NCBI GenBank assembly: GCA_045578725.1 | Contig: JAZNKS010000083.1 | Coordinates: 1-26,792 of the forward strand | DNA length: 26,792 bases | Reading direction: 5' to 3' | Origin: Flemingiibacterium sp045578725 | GTDB taxonomy: Bacteria; Bacillota; Clostridia; Oscillospirales; CAG-272 | Shown here: one piece after another, positions 14,197 to 22,679 of the stretch | How the letters are laid out: each line of letters opens with the position of its first letter | Position numbering within the stretch: the stretch's first letter is position 1 | Notes under the pieces: model-generated | What the model was told of the DNA's origin: nothing | Databases searched by the model: none | Seen by the model: only the letters and a program-made list of their open reading frames with translations | Position numbers and translations under genes: made by a program

Positions 14197-16845
14197 TTAT
14201 TTTCGGATCAGCCGATAGGAGGCCAGGGTCGGATTTTTCACGTTGTAGGTCAGCGTGTAGCTGTCCGTTTCGGGATCAAAACGGCACTGCCAGAAGTCAG
14301 TTGTCTGATTCGGATATACATCCGGATAGAGCGAAGCCGAGGACTGATCGACCTTCTTCCAGCCCTCCCCCGCATCGCATTCCAGCACCCATCCGTCAAA
14401 GCGATCCAGCCCCGTAAAGCTTACGGGAACATATCCGAGGCCGCCTGTCAGCCGGAATTCGGCGGCGATGCCGTCCGGGGCATTCTTCACGGCGGCAATG
14501 ACATTTGGATACTGCGAGACCAGCGTGCCCGTCTTCATTTCCAGAGTCTGCGCGCCGGATACGGCCTGCAGGACGGCCATCGGCGTGCCGAGCTCATCGT
14601 TATTCATGGCGAGGATGTAATCGCTCTGCCCGTAATAATCGTCCCGGTTGGCGGGGGTGACGATGAATTCGATCACCGCGTGCACCGTGGTGCCGGCGGG
14701 AACCGTATTGTTTTCCATCTGCGGAACGGTCAATTCAAAGGAGGGCTGAACGCTTCCCTGGCCGTTGTAATAAAGATTGAAGATGGGATCGGTGTATTCC
14801 TTTCCGTCCACCGTGGCCTTATATTCCCGGACGATGGCCAGCAGATTGCCGTTTTCCTCGGGAAGCTTATCCGATGCGTACAGATAGAACCACATATTCT
14901 CCCCGCCCTTTATATACTTGTCCGCCTCGCTCCGGTAGCCGGTGACACCCTCGGCGATGGCCGCATCGGTGTGCACGGTTTTGCCGTCGAGGCTGTAAGC
15001 ATAGCGGGTGAAGAAGTTGTCCGAATAGCCGTCGGCAGCCATCTGGAAGAGGGCCAGCCGCTTGAAGGGGGTATCCTCATGGAAGATGTAATCCACCGTG
15101 TAGAAGGCGCGGACCACATCGTCCGTCCGTCCGAGCTGCATCCGGTAAACGGCTTCGATCCGGCCGTCCGCGGTCTGTCCGGCATAGACCACATCGGTCA
15201 GATTCGGGGCCTGCGCCAGATAATCGTTCTTGATGCCGGTGAGCAGGCATTTCTTCTGCCGTTCGTTGTAATAAACCAGGAAATCCGCGCCGCCGACATT
15301 GCCGGTCCAGTTCCATTTTCCGCCCATATCGGAATTCTCCATCAGGAAGGGACGGACATCGTCGATGACGGAGCGATTGGCGTTCTGATCCTTATCGTAG
15401 GTGATGCTCTCCCCCCAGTCGCCCAGCGAGGATTCATCCCAGAGCTGATTGCAGTTCCAGCCGATCAGGCTCAGCTGGGCATGAGCGGCCGCGTAGGCGC
15501 TTCCGTATTTCGAGGAAGCCATGGCAAACTCATAGGTCACGGTGGATTTTGCGGGTACCGTGACAACCGTGTACAGCCGGTACCAGGCGGCCGCGTGCCA
15601 GTTTTTGGAGAGCTGGACGGGCAGACCGATCGGCTCAAGCGTGATGGCATGGCGGATCATGGGCGAGCCGCCGGTGATATTGCGGGCCGCCGTTCCCTTG
15701 TCATCATCAAAGGCAAGCGGAAGCTCGATGTCCTCGCTTGTGGGATTGCTGATTGTGAACTGCAGACGGTTGAGCTTGTTGTGCTCGGCAGGAACAGTCA
15801 GATCGGCCGTCATCGGAGAGAGCCGGATGATATGCATTCCCCGGCTGATATCGTAGTCCGAATCCCGCTCGAGACCGGGCGTGCCGTCCGCTTTGAGGGC
15901 GGCATAGCGGATTTTCAGAGCATCGCGGGCGGCGATAAAGCGCCGGCATTCAAGAAGGGAGGCCGATCGGGAGGGGATCACCGTGATGGCCGCACCCTCA
16001 TAGCCGAGCCGGGCGCCTTTAAGGCCGGTGACGGTGAAGGTGACCGTCGTACCGCTCACCTCAATGCGGCCCTCGCCCCCGGATGCCAGCACAAAGCCAA
16101 ATCCGCTTCCATCTGCAGCCTTCACTGAGGCCGTCAGGCCGTCCGCTCCAAGACTCCAATCGCTGTAAGCCGCCGGCAGGGTCAGCTCATAACAGAAGCC
16201 GATGGTATTCACATCGCCGTCCTCGCACCGGGCCTCCGGATAAACGGTGAAGGCATCGGGTGTACAGGCAATGTTCAGCCGGCCGCGCATTCCCTCGGCG
16301 CCGGCAAAGGTGATATGCGGGATGACCACCCGCTGCATGAACTGTCCGCTTTCGCTGATCATCGAGATATTGGAGGGCTGGAGGCCGGTTTCCGCCGCTC
16401 CCTCCATCGTCACGCCCTGATAGGTATCGGCTTCATGGCGCTCCCCGTCCAGCTGCAGATACAGCCTGGAAGTAACCTCCCCCATGGCCTCGACCACGCT
16501 GTTGTCATAGCGTGCGGCCTCGCTTCGGGGGATCGGATCCGGGATCACGCCGAGCCGGCTGATGCCGGTATCGGTTTTGACGGTGTTCAGGCTCATGGCA
16601 TAGGTGCCGGTCTGGAAATAGATGACATCCTTCTTGTAGCGGAAGCCCTCGGGCCACCACATGAAGGTGTACTGATCGGCGGCGGGCTTCTGTACATAAT
16701 CGACGGGCTTGCAGACGCTGATATCGGTTTCGATTGGCATATCGGTTACCTCCGTTTGGGGATTTTGGGATGAATCGCAGGCGGATAGCGTTAAGATTTC
16801 AGCCGCCAGAACGATGGCGGACAGCAGACGTTTGGCGTTCTTCAT
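14197..16845 (-). CDS. Large secreted lipoprotein of unknown function
   Basis: 882 aa. ATG 16845 with SD AAAGGAG about 9 nt upstream. The signal peptide (MKNAKRLLSAIVLAAEILTL) ends in lipobox LSAC, so the mature protein is anchored outside the membrane by its lipidated Cys. The rest is beta-rich and hydrophilic with many aromatic residues, as in carbohydrate-active surface proteins: MWWPEGFRYKKDVIYFQTGT near residue 65-85, GDWGESITYDKDQNANRSVI with SDMGGKWNWTGNVGGADFLV around 490-530, and a C-terminal beta-sandwich-like part (FDGWVLECDAGEGW, TYNVKNPTLASYRLIRK). I do not recognise a catalytic motif or a named family. Its neighbours suggest a role in binding or cutting the same glycan. It is monocistronic with its own promoter and terminator. 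Confidence 0.85.
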   Translation of the reverse strand: MKNAKRLLSAIVLAAEILTLSACDSSQNPQTEVTDMPIETDISVCKPVDYVQKPAADQYTFMWWPEGFRYKKDVIYFQTGTYAMSLNTVKTDTGISRLGVIPDPIPRSEAARYDNSVVEAMGEVTSRLYLQLDGERHEADTYQGVTMEGAAETGLQPSNISMISESGQFMQRVVIPHITFAGAEGMRGRLNIACTPDAFTVYPEARCEDGDVNTIGFCYELTLPAAYSDWSLGADGLTASVKAADGSGFGFVLASGGEGRIEVSGTTVTFTVTGLKGARLGYEGAAITVIPSRSASLLECRRFIAARDALKIRYAALKADGTPGLERDSDYDISRGMHIIRLSPMTADLTVPAEHNKLNRLQFTISNPTSEDIELPLAFDDDKGTAARNITGGSPMIRHAITLEPIGLPVQLSKNWHAAAWYRLYTVVTVPAKSTVTYEFAMASSKYGSAYAAAHAQLSLIGWNCNQLWDESSLGDWGESITYDKDQNANRSVIDDVRPFLMENSDMGGKWNWTGNVGGADFLVYYNERQKKCLLTGIKNDYLAQAPNLTDVVYAGQTADGRIEAVYRMQLGRTDDVVRAFYTVDYIFHEDTPFKRLALFQMAADGYSDNFFTRYAYSLDGKTVHTDAAIAEGVTGYRSEADKYIKGGENMWFYLYASDKLPEENGNLLAIVREYKATVDGKEYTDPIFNLYYNGQGSVQPSFELTVPQMENNTVPAGTTVHAVIEFIVTPANRDDYYGQSDYILAMNNDELGTPMAVLQAVSGAQTLEMKTGTLVSQYPNVIAAVKNAPDGIAAEFRLTGGLGYVPVSFTGLDRFDGWVLECDAGEGWKKVDQSSASLYPDVYPNQTTDFWQCRFDPETDSYTLTYNVKNPTLASYRLIRK

Positions 16846-16867
16846 GGGCGGACACTCCTTTTCTTCT

Positions 16868-16896
16868 ATTGTACAGGAAATTTCAATCCAAGTCAA
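16868..16896 (-). promoter_or_regulatory. Promoter of the large lipoprotein
   Basis: Minus-strand TTGACT (16896-16891), 17-bp spacer, TACAAT (16873-16868), 23 nt before the start codon. Confidence 0.8.
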
Positions 16897-16929
16897 GAGG
16901 AATCGGAAAATTTCTGCCGTTCACGCTTC

Positions 16930-16958
16930 TTGACAGCCGGGAGAGATTATGGTATAAT
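16930..16958 (+). promoter_or_regulatory. Promoter of the GH2/beta-propeller operon
   Basis: TTGACA (16930-16935), 17-bp spacer, TATAAT (16953-16958) with an extended TGG. It is divergent from the lipoprotein promoter; the two -35 boxes are about 33 bp apart. Confidence 0.88.
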
Positions 16959-17012
16959 GAAAAAAATCCCGGCATAACAGACCCGCCGGATCCGCACAAA
17001 GGAGTATCCGTC

Positions 17013-18707
17013 ATGCGATTATTCAGCGAACACGAAAAAAGAAAAGCCTTCCTTTTGGATGGCATATGGGAATTCTGCGAGGACCGGCAGCATATCGGCG
17101 AGGCCGAAGAGTGGTACCGTTCCTTCCCCGCCGATTCCGTGAAGGTCACCGTTCCCTCCTGCATCAACAACCGCTTCGGCTATATGAGCTTCCAGGATGT
17201 CGCCTGGTACAAAAAAGAATTTCACGCCACAGGTCCGATCACCGTCAAATTCCATGCCGTGACCGAATATGCGAAGGTCTGGCTGGATGGGGAGTATCTG
17301 GGCGACCATTACGGCGGCTTCACCGCCTTCTCCTTCGATGCCCGTCTGGAAGCGGGGCTTCATACGCTGGTGGTCATGGTGGATTCCCGCAGCACCGAGG
17401 ATACCATCCCGCTCTGGGAGGTGGACTGGCATCACTACTGCGGCATCATCCGGAGCGTGGAGGTTTTTGAAAACCGCTCGGTCAGCATCCGCTCGGTGCG
17501 GGCTGACTACACCCTCTCCGGGGATCTTTCCTCGGCCGATGTGAGTGTCCGGGTCCGGCTGAAAAATTTCACCGGCGCCCCCGCCAGGAAGGCGATCACC
17601 GTGCAGCTGGACGGCGTTTCCGTCGCCGATGGCACGGTCACGGTGGAGGAGGAAGCCGAATACACCGCCGCCTTTCATCTGGATGCCGTCCGCCTTTGGG
17701 ATGTATTCAAACCCGAGCTGTACACGCTGGCGGTGAGCACGGATGACGATGATCTTATCGACCGGATCGGCTTCCGGAAAATCGAAACCAGAGGCCGGCG
17801 GATCCTGCTCAATCACAGGGAGCTGAAATTCACCGGCATCAACCGTCACGAGGAGCATCCCGAATGGGGCTTTGCGATGCCGGAGCATCTGAACATCAAG
17901 GATATGGACATTCTGAAGGATCTGAATGTCAACGCCGTGCGCGGCTCGCACTATCCCAACACCCAGTTTTTCGTGGATCTCTGCGACGAGGCGGGCATTC
18001 TCTTCTGGAGCGAGATTCCCATGTGGGGCTTCAAAAAGGAGAGCCTCGCCCGCGAGCTTGTCATCGCCCGCGGCCTTGCGATGCACACCGAGATGGTGGA
18101 GCAGTATCATAGTCACCCCTCCATCATCATCTGGGGTATGCACAACGAGGTGGCCACCGATTCCCCCGAGGGCCGCGCCATCACAAAAACCTTTCTCGAT
18201 CATGTGCGCAGCCTCGATGCCACCCGCCTTCTGACCTGCGCCACCAACCGTGTTCTGCGGGATGAATGCCTCGATCTTCTTGACTTTATCAGCGTGAATC
18301 AGTATGTCGGCTGGTATGAGGGCGATATTGAGGACTGGGCGGATTTCATGGTGAAGATGAAGGCGTATTTTGCAAAAAAGGGCGTGGATGACAAGCCGGT
18401 TGTCATGTCGGAATTCGGTGTCGGCGCGATGTTCGGCACCAAAACCTTCGAGGAGCTTCGCTGGAGCGAGAACTATCAGGTGGAATTCTACCGTCACACG
18501 CTGGATCTTTTCCTGAAGGATCCGGACCTCAGCGGCGTTTATCTCTGGCAGTTCAGCGATATCCGCTCCAACGCCAAATGGTCGCTTCTGCGTGCCCGGA
18601 GCTTCAACAACAAGGGCCTGGTCAACGAATACCGTCAGCCAAAGCTCGCCTATTATGCCGTAAAGGAGATTTTCGCCAATGAACGGAATCAGGGATCTGA
18701 GCGCTGA
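17013..18707 (+). CDS. Glycoside hydrolase family 2, probable beta-glucuronidase
   Basis: 564 aa, close to the ~600 aa of bacterial GUS enzymes. ATG 17013 with SD AAGGAG, about 8 nt spacing. There is no signal peptide, so it is cytoplasmic. Domain order: sugar-binding jelly roll (1-180; VKVTVPSCINNR, YAKVWLDGEYLGDHYGGFTA), immunoglobulin-like domain (180-260), TIM barrel (270-564). The acid/base is Glu379 in WGMHNEV and the nucleophile is Glu467 in VVMSEFG. N532-x-K534 (FNNKG...RQPK) matches the N-x-K signature that binds the uronate carboxylate in GUS enzymes, which argues against beta-galactosidase. No long GUS loop 1 is obvious. The downstream gene overlaps, so it is an operon. The uxuA gene 8 kb away would process released glucuronate. 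Confidence 0.9.
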   Translation: MRLFSEHEKRKAFLLDGIWEFCEDRQHIGEAEEWYRSFPADSVKVTVPSCINNRFGYMSFQDVAWYKKEFHATGPITVKFHAVTEYAKVWLDGEYLGDHYGGFTAFSFDARLEAGLHTLVVMVDSRSTEDTIPLWEVDWHHYCGIIRSVEVFENRSVSIRSVRADYTLSGDLSSADVSVRVRLKNFTGAPARKAITVQLDGVSVADGTVTVEEEAEYTAAFHLDAVRLWDVFKPELYTLAVSTDDDDLIDRIGFRKIETRGRRILLNHRELKFTGINRHEEHPEWGFAMPEHLNIKDMDILKDLNVNAVRGSHYPNTQFFVDLCDEAGILFWSEIPMWGFKKESLARELVIARGLAMHTEMVEQYHSHPSIIIWGMHNEVATDSPEGRAITKTFLDHVRSLDATRLLTCATNRVLRDECLDLLDFISVNQYVGWYEGDIEDWADFMVKMKAYFAKKGVDDKPVVMSEFGVGAMFGTKTFEELRWSENYQVEFYRHTLDLFLKDPDLSGVYLWQFSDIRSNAKWSLLRARSFNNKGLVNEYRQPKLAYYAVKEIFANERNQGSER

Positions 18708-19833
18708 GATGCGCATCCTCTCGCCCGGGGATGAGAATTTCTTCTTCGGTTACTACGATCTGAGTGCCTATGACAGCACAGGAAAAATCCACCTCGCCGC
18801 AAAGCCCCCCTTCATCGACCGGATCCCCGCCCCCGATGACATTCTGGAGCTTGGCTTTATCAAGGACCGTACCTTCACAAAATTTGCCGAAACCACCGCC
18901 TGGAATTTTCAGCAGTCCGCCATGCTCCAGTTTATGGGCGGGAGCGATGATACCGTCTTTTATAACATCCGCACACAGAGCGGCTACGGCACCGTCCGGC
19001 ACAATCTGGCAAGCGGTGAAAAGCGGGTCTATGACATGGCCTGCGCCTGCATCTCGCCAAGCGGCCGGTACGGGCTTGCCATCAATTTTGCACGGATCTT
19101 CGATTTCCGCAAAGGCTACGGCTACGCAGGCATCCCCGACCCGTTCCGCGACGAAAACCGGCCTTCGGGTGACGGTGTCTTTCTCGTGGATTTTGAAACG
19201 GGCCTCATCCGGCAGATTATCCGCTACGAGGATATTTACCGTGCCTTCCCGTCGGAGGTCACCCGTGGGGAAAAGCTGATTGTCAATCACATCACCTTCA
19301 ATGAAAGCTCCGACCGCTTTCTCTTCCTCCTCCGCAACTTCCCCGGAAAGAATGCCAAATCGTGGGGCACCACCCTCATCACCTCCGATCTGGACGGCCA
19401 TATGCACATGGTCATGGAAAACAAATTCTTCTCCCATTATGCCTGGAAGAATTCGTCGCAGATCATCGCCTTCTGTACGCCGGAGGACACGCCCGGCCTT
19501 TATCTGATCGACGATCTGACAAATGCCGTCACCCGGCTGAAATCGCCCTATCCCGACGGTCCCTTCGGCGGCGATATCCACTGCATCTATTCGCCCGATA
19601 AGCGCTATATCCTCGGGGACGGCTATGCCGACAAGGCAGACGGATACCGCCCGCTCTTCCTGTACGATACCGAAACGGAGGAGATCCGGATGCTCGTGAA
19701 GTCAAAATCGACGATGGACGGCATCTGGGATATCCGGTGCGATCTTCACGCCCGCTTCAACCGGCAGGGCACGAAGGTTTCCTTCGACAGCGTGCATGAC
19801 GGCATCCGCCGGATCTGCGAGATCGATCTGTAA
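18679..19833 (+). CDS. Beta-propeller protein, oligouronide-lyase-like
   Basis: 384 aa, starting inside the last 29 nt of the GH2 gene (ATG 18679, with AAAGGAG about 12 nt upstream in that gene), so the two are translationally coupled. No signal peptide: cytoplasmic. It has repeated WD/TolB-like beta strands (ACACISPSGRYGLAINFARI, IHCIYSPDKRYILGDG, DLHARFNRQGTKVSFDSVHD), a seven-blade-like layout resembling the PL22 oligogalacturonate lyase fold. Conserved His residues sit in the strands (NHITF, DIHCIYS, DLHARFN), as in metal-binding propeller lyases. A lyase acting on the same uronide substrate as its GH2 partner is inferred; substrate and even catalysis are unproven. Confidence 0.75.
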   Translation: MNGIRDLSAEMRILSPGDENFFFGYYDLSAYDSTGKIHLAAKPPFIDRIPAPDDILELGFIKDRTFTKFAETTAWNFQQSAMLQFMGGSDDTVFYNIRTQSGYGTVRHNLASGEKRVYDMACACISPSGRYGLAINFARIFDFRKGYGYAGIPDPFRDENRPSGDGVFLVDFETGLIRQIIRYEDIYRAFPSEVTRGEKLIVNHITFNESSDRFLFLLRNFPGKNAKSWGTTLITSDLDGHMHMVMENKFFSHYAWKNSSQIIAFCTPEDTPGLYLIDDLTNAVTRLKSPYPDGPFGGDIHCIYSPDKRYILGDGYADKADGYRPLFLYDTETEEIRMLVKSKSTMDGIWDIRCDLHARFNRQGTKVSFDSVHDGIRRICEIDL

Positions 19834-19842
19834 ATAAACCCA

Positions 19843-19875
19843 AACAGCAGATGCTTTGCATCTGCTGTTTTTTTT
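19843..19875 (+). terminator. Strong intrinsic terminator of the GH2 operon
   Basis: AACAGCAGATGC and GCATCTGCTGTT pair around TTT, followed by a run of T (plus strand). Confidence 0.9.
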
Positions 19876-19888
19876 GGTTATCCGGTTC

Positions 19889-22267
19889 TTACCGCTTTCG
19901 CTCGATCATGATCGGACCGAAGAGGCCGCCGCGCCCTTCCCGGCCTTCGCTGATTACCATCCGCGCATGATAGGGACCTACGTCCTTTGCTTCATGCCGC
20001 TCAAAATAATCGCTTGCCGCACAGGCATTGGCGGGGGTGTTGGCAACGAGAACCGTGACCTCCTCGCCGCCCCGGACAGGCCCCAGACCGACCGTATAGG
20101 GCGGCATCGTTGCCTCGCCGATCACCTGACCGTTGACAAAAACTCTGGCAGCATGGCGAACCTCGCCGAGATTCAGACGGTACTCGCCGTCATCCAGCGC
20201 GGGAAGGCGGAAGGTATACGCCGCCTCGCCCGAAAAAGTGTCCTCCCATCGGACAAGTCCGTCCTGCCATTCATTATCGGGGTATTCGTTCTTAACGCCG
20301 TTTTCGTAATCGAGAATGTACACACGGCTGATGCGGGATCGGATGTCTTCGATCGGGCATACGGCTTCCCACTCCGGCATTCTCATGGCCGGTGCACCGT
20401 CATCGGACAGCAGGAGAAGCATTCCCTCGCCGCTGAGAAGCGAAAGCTCCATGACAATCGAGCCGCCGACTCTTTCATAGGGCGGTACATACCGCTCCCC
20501 GGTGAAAAGATCCATCCGGCAGAGCGCTTTGTCCGACTCCATTTCAATCCGGTCACACAGCACGCCTCCGCTCTGATTGAAGAGAAAATAGCCCTCGCTT
20601 TTGTCGGGGAAGATCAGATGCCGCGTCTGCAGAAGCGGATTCGTCCGCTTCAGATCGGGCACAAGCTCCGCGCTGATCTGCCTGAGCTTGCAGACAACCT
20701 CGTCAAGCTCCAGCTCACCCTCCGCGCAGAAGATGTTTTCGTAGGCAACATGATCGCAGATCAGCGCGCCGTTCTCGACTCTTCCCTTTCCGACAAGCTC
20801 CTCGTCGATGAAATCAAAGGATACGCCCGCATCCTCCAGCATCCGTCCCAGCTCTTCAAAGCGCGCGGCTGCTGCCGCTCCCTTTTCGCCGCCCGCACAG
20901 ATCGTGCGCAGAGGATAATACAGCGCGGTCCGGATCACCGGCCGGCTCTCCTGCAGGATATGGGAGAGTCTTGCGGTATAGTCATTGATCGGCCCGAGAA
21001 AATCAACGCCCACGTTGTCCCCGATAAAATTGGGGCGGAACTGGTGGCGCATCGGCGTCCTGCGATCGTAGGACATGGCCATGAAATTGAACAGATTGAT
21101 GCCGCGCACCGCCTGGAAGTTCACAACAAAGCGCATCTGCTCGGGCGTTACATGGGAGCCGTATACCGCAAAGCTTTCGCTGAGCGCGATGTTCCGGCCA
21201 ATTTGTCTTGCCGCCGAGGAGGCAAGGCGCGGAAACATCTCCATGCTTTCAAAGCAGCAGCCGGATTTCTCCGCTGTCGGAGGGCTGATCTGCTCCCAGA
21301 TCACGTCAACGCCCGGAACATCGTAGGCGCGCATCATCTTCAGTATGTTGCCGTATCGGAGAAGATAGGCACCGATTGCCTTGTCATCGTTGTTCAGATG
21401 CCCCACAGACTGCATACCGGTATCCCGGAGCCAATCGCGCATGGGGATGAAATAATTCTCCGTCAGCAGCTCGCCGCAGAGCATCATATAATCGCTGAGC
21501 GCCCGGTATTCGGCATCGGTGACCGGTGTTTCCCCGCGCGGGGCAATCACCGGGAGATAATCCGTCAGATCGTAGCCGTACCGCTCATAAAAGATCCGAT
21601 CCAGGTTCTCCGTCCATCGGCCCATATCCGGCTCATCGTCGAACATATAGACGATCTCACGGCCCATATGCTCGCCGAAGCGCGCCTTCAGCCGCTCATG
21701 GGTAACACGGATGAATTCATCCGTGCCGCGCCGGCAGGCATTGTCCACGCGCAGAGCCATGCGCGGCGTCACGCTGTCAACCCAGCTGTATTCGCAGATC
21801 CCGGTATCCTGCCCGGCCGCGAAGCCGTCCCGGATCCGGGATCGGCCGATGAAGGCACCAAGCGAGCGCTCGCCCGCCCGGTAAACCTCGCCCGCTTTCA
21901 GGACACGCTTTGAGGCGTTAACGGTCTTATATTTCAGCTCGGGATATCGGGAGGTCACAAGACCGCAGGCACAGCCGGACGGGAACGCTCCTTCGTTGTA
22001 AAGCCAGGTATAGATTCCCTTTTCTTCTGCCTTTTCAAAGGCATAGTACAGAAGCTCAATGTATTCGTCGGAAAGGTAGGGAGGATAAAGATGGGTTGCC
22101 CGGCGCTCGGGATACCAGTTCTCCGGCTCGCCGATCACATAAAAGGCACCGATCCCGCACCGGACCATCTCCTCGATCCGCTCATCGATCCCCTCTTTGG
22201 TGACCGTGCTGTTCCATAACCAGGCATAGGCCGGCTGGGTATGGCGTGGTGCTTCTTTCAGATTCAT
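19889..22267 (-). CDS. GH106-like glycoside hydrolase (alpha-L-rhamnosidase type)
   Basis: 792 aa. ATG 22267 with SD AAGGAG, 9 nt spacing; a longer frame to 22321 would start inside the promoter. There is no signal peptide. The N-terminal TIM-barrel part shows the pattern of GH106 enzymes: YAWLWNSTVTKEGIDERIEE, MVRCGIGAFYVI, YLSDEYIELLYYAFEKAEEK, GIYTWLYNEGAFPSG. Acidic residues in YMFDDEPDMGR are candidate catalytic or metal-contact residues. The C-terminal 150 residues form a jelly-roll (YRLNLGEVRHAARVFVNGQV) common to these enzymes. GH106 members release alpha-L-rhamnose; this one is shorter than many, so substrate is tentative. It has its own perfect promoter and converges on the GH2 operon. 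Confidence 0.8.
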   Translation of the reverse strand: MNLKEAPRHTQPAYAWLWNSTVTKEGIDERIEEMVRCGIGAFYVIGEPENWYPERRATHLYPPYLSDEYIELLYYAFEKAEEKGIYTWLYNEGAFPSGCACGLVTSRYPELKYKTVNASKRVLKAGEVYRAGERSLGAFIGRSRIRDGFAAGQDTGICEYSWVDSVTPRMALRVDNACRRGTDEFIRVTHERLKARFGEHMGREIVYMFDDEPDMGRWTENLDRIFYERYGYDLTDYLPVIAPRGETPVTDAEYRALSDYMMLCGELLTENYFIPMRDWLRDTGMQSVGHLNNDDKAIGAYLLRYGNILKMMRAYDVPGVDVIWEQISPPTAEKSGCCFESMEMFPRLASSAARQIGRNIALSESFAVYGSHVTPEQMRFVVNFQAVRGINLFNFMAMSYDRRTPMRHQFRPNFIGDNVGVDFLGPINDYTARLSHILQESRPVIRTALYYPLRTICAGGEKGAAAAARFEELGRMLEDAGVSFDFIDEELVGKGRVENGALICDHVAYENIFCAEGELELDEVVCKLRQISAELVPDLKRTNPLLQTRHLIFPDKSEGYFLFNQSGGVLCDRIEMESDKALCRMDLFTGERYVPPYERVGGSIVMELSLLSGEGMLLLLSDDGAPAMRMPEWEAVCPIEDIRSRISRVYILDYENGVKNEYPDNEWQDGLVRWEDTFSGEAAYTFRLPALDDGEYRLNLGEVRHAARVFVNGQVIGEATMPPYTVGLGPVRGGEEVTVLVANTPANACAASDYFERHEAKDVGPYHARMVISEGREGRGGLFGPIMIERKR

Positions 22268-22312
22268 CGTTTTCTTCTCCTTTTCCGCCGTTATTTTCGG
22301 CAGTACGCCTTC

Positions 22313-22341
22313 ATTATACACGTTCGCTTTCCCGTTGTCAA
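22313..22341 (-). promoter_or_regulatory. Consensus promoter of the GH106-like gene
   Basis: Minus-strand TTGACA (22341-22336), 17-bp spacer, TATAAT (22318-22313): perfect in both boxes, 46 nt before the ATG. Confidence 0.88.
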
Positions 22342-22534
22342 GAAGAGATTCCGCATCCCCCCAAAAAAGTGCATCTTAAGAGCGTTTTTTTGTTTTTTCC
22401 TGTCCGAAACGCCACACTCTTTCGCGTTTTGATCCGCATCCCACCCACAGAGGCGAAATCCGGTGGGGCTGAGCTTCCCTGCCGCCCACAGACAATCGGA
22501 ATGCTAATTCTCTGAAATACCGAAACCATCTGCA

Positions 22535-22562
22535 CTTTTTTTCGGCAGCTTCCGAAAAAAGC
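22535..22562. other. A/T-rich hairpin upstream of the oxidoreductase promoter
   Basis: TTTTTTTCGG and CCGAAAAAAG pair around a 6-nt spacer, ending just before the -35 box. The rest of the intergenic region 22342-22563 holds no gene that I can support, only T-rich runs near 22386-22398. The hairpin could be a binding site or stop antisense transcripts. Confidence 0.4.
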
Positions 22563-22563
22563 A

Positions 22564-22592
22564 TTGATTCTTGTTTTCATTTGTGGTATAAT
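22564..22592 (+). promoter_or_regulatory. Promoter of the Gfo/Idh/MocA oxidoreductase
   Basis: TTGATT (22564-22569), 17-bp spacer, TATAAT (22587-22592) preceded by TGTGG. The leader is about 80 nt. Confidence 0.85.
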
Positions 22593-22679
22593 CAAGTCAG
22601 CACCACCCGCATCCGGTCAAACGGGTTCCGCTCTCTGTCCGGGCAGACACATTCTTCTGATGCAGAAAGGAATACAGGT

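Noticed and set aside
14038..16128. 696-codon plus-strand open frame
   Set aside because: Antisense of the large lipoprotein and overlaps the AraC gene end and a bidirectional terminator; no promoter or RBS.
17013..18707. GH2 enzyme as beta-galactosidase
   Set aside because: The N-x-K motif near the C-terminus and the size fit glucuronidases; galactosidase-type C-terminal domains are absent.
19856..21913. 685-codon plus-strand open frame
   Set aside because: Antisense of the GH106-like gene and starts inside the terminator of the GH2 operon.
22342..22563. Short open frames on both strands in the intergenic region
   Set aside because: No RBS, no coherent protein features; the region holds promoters for the flanking genes and an A/T-rich hairpin only.
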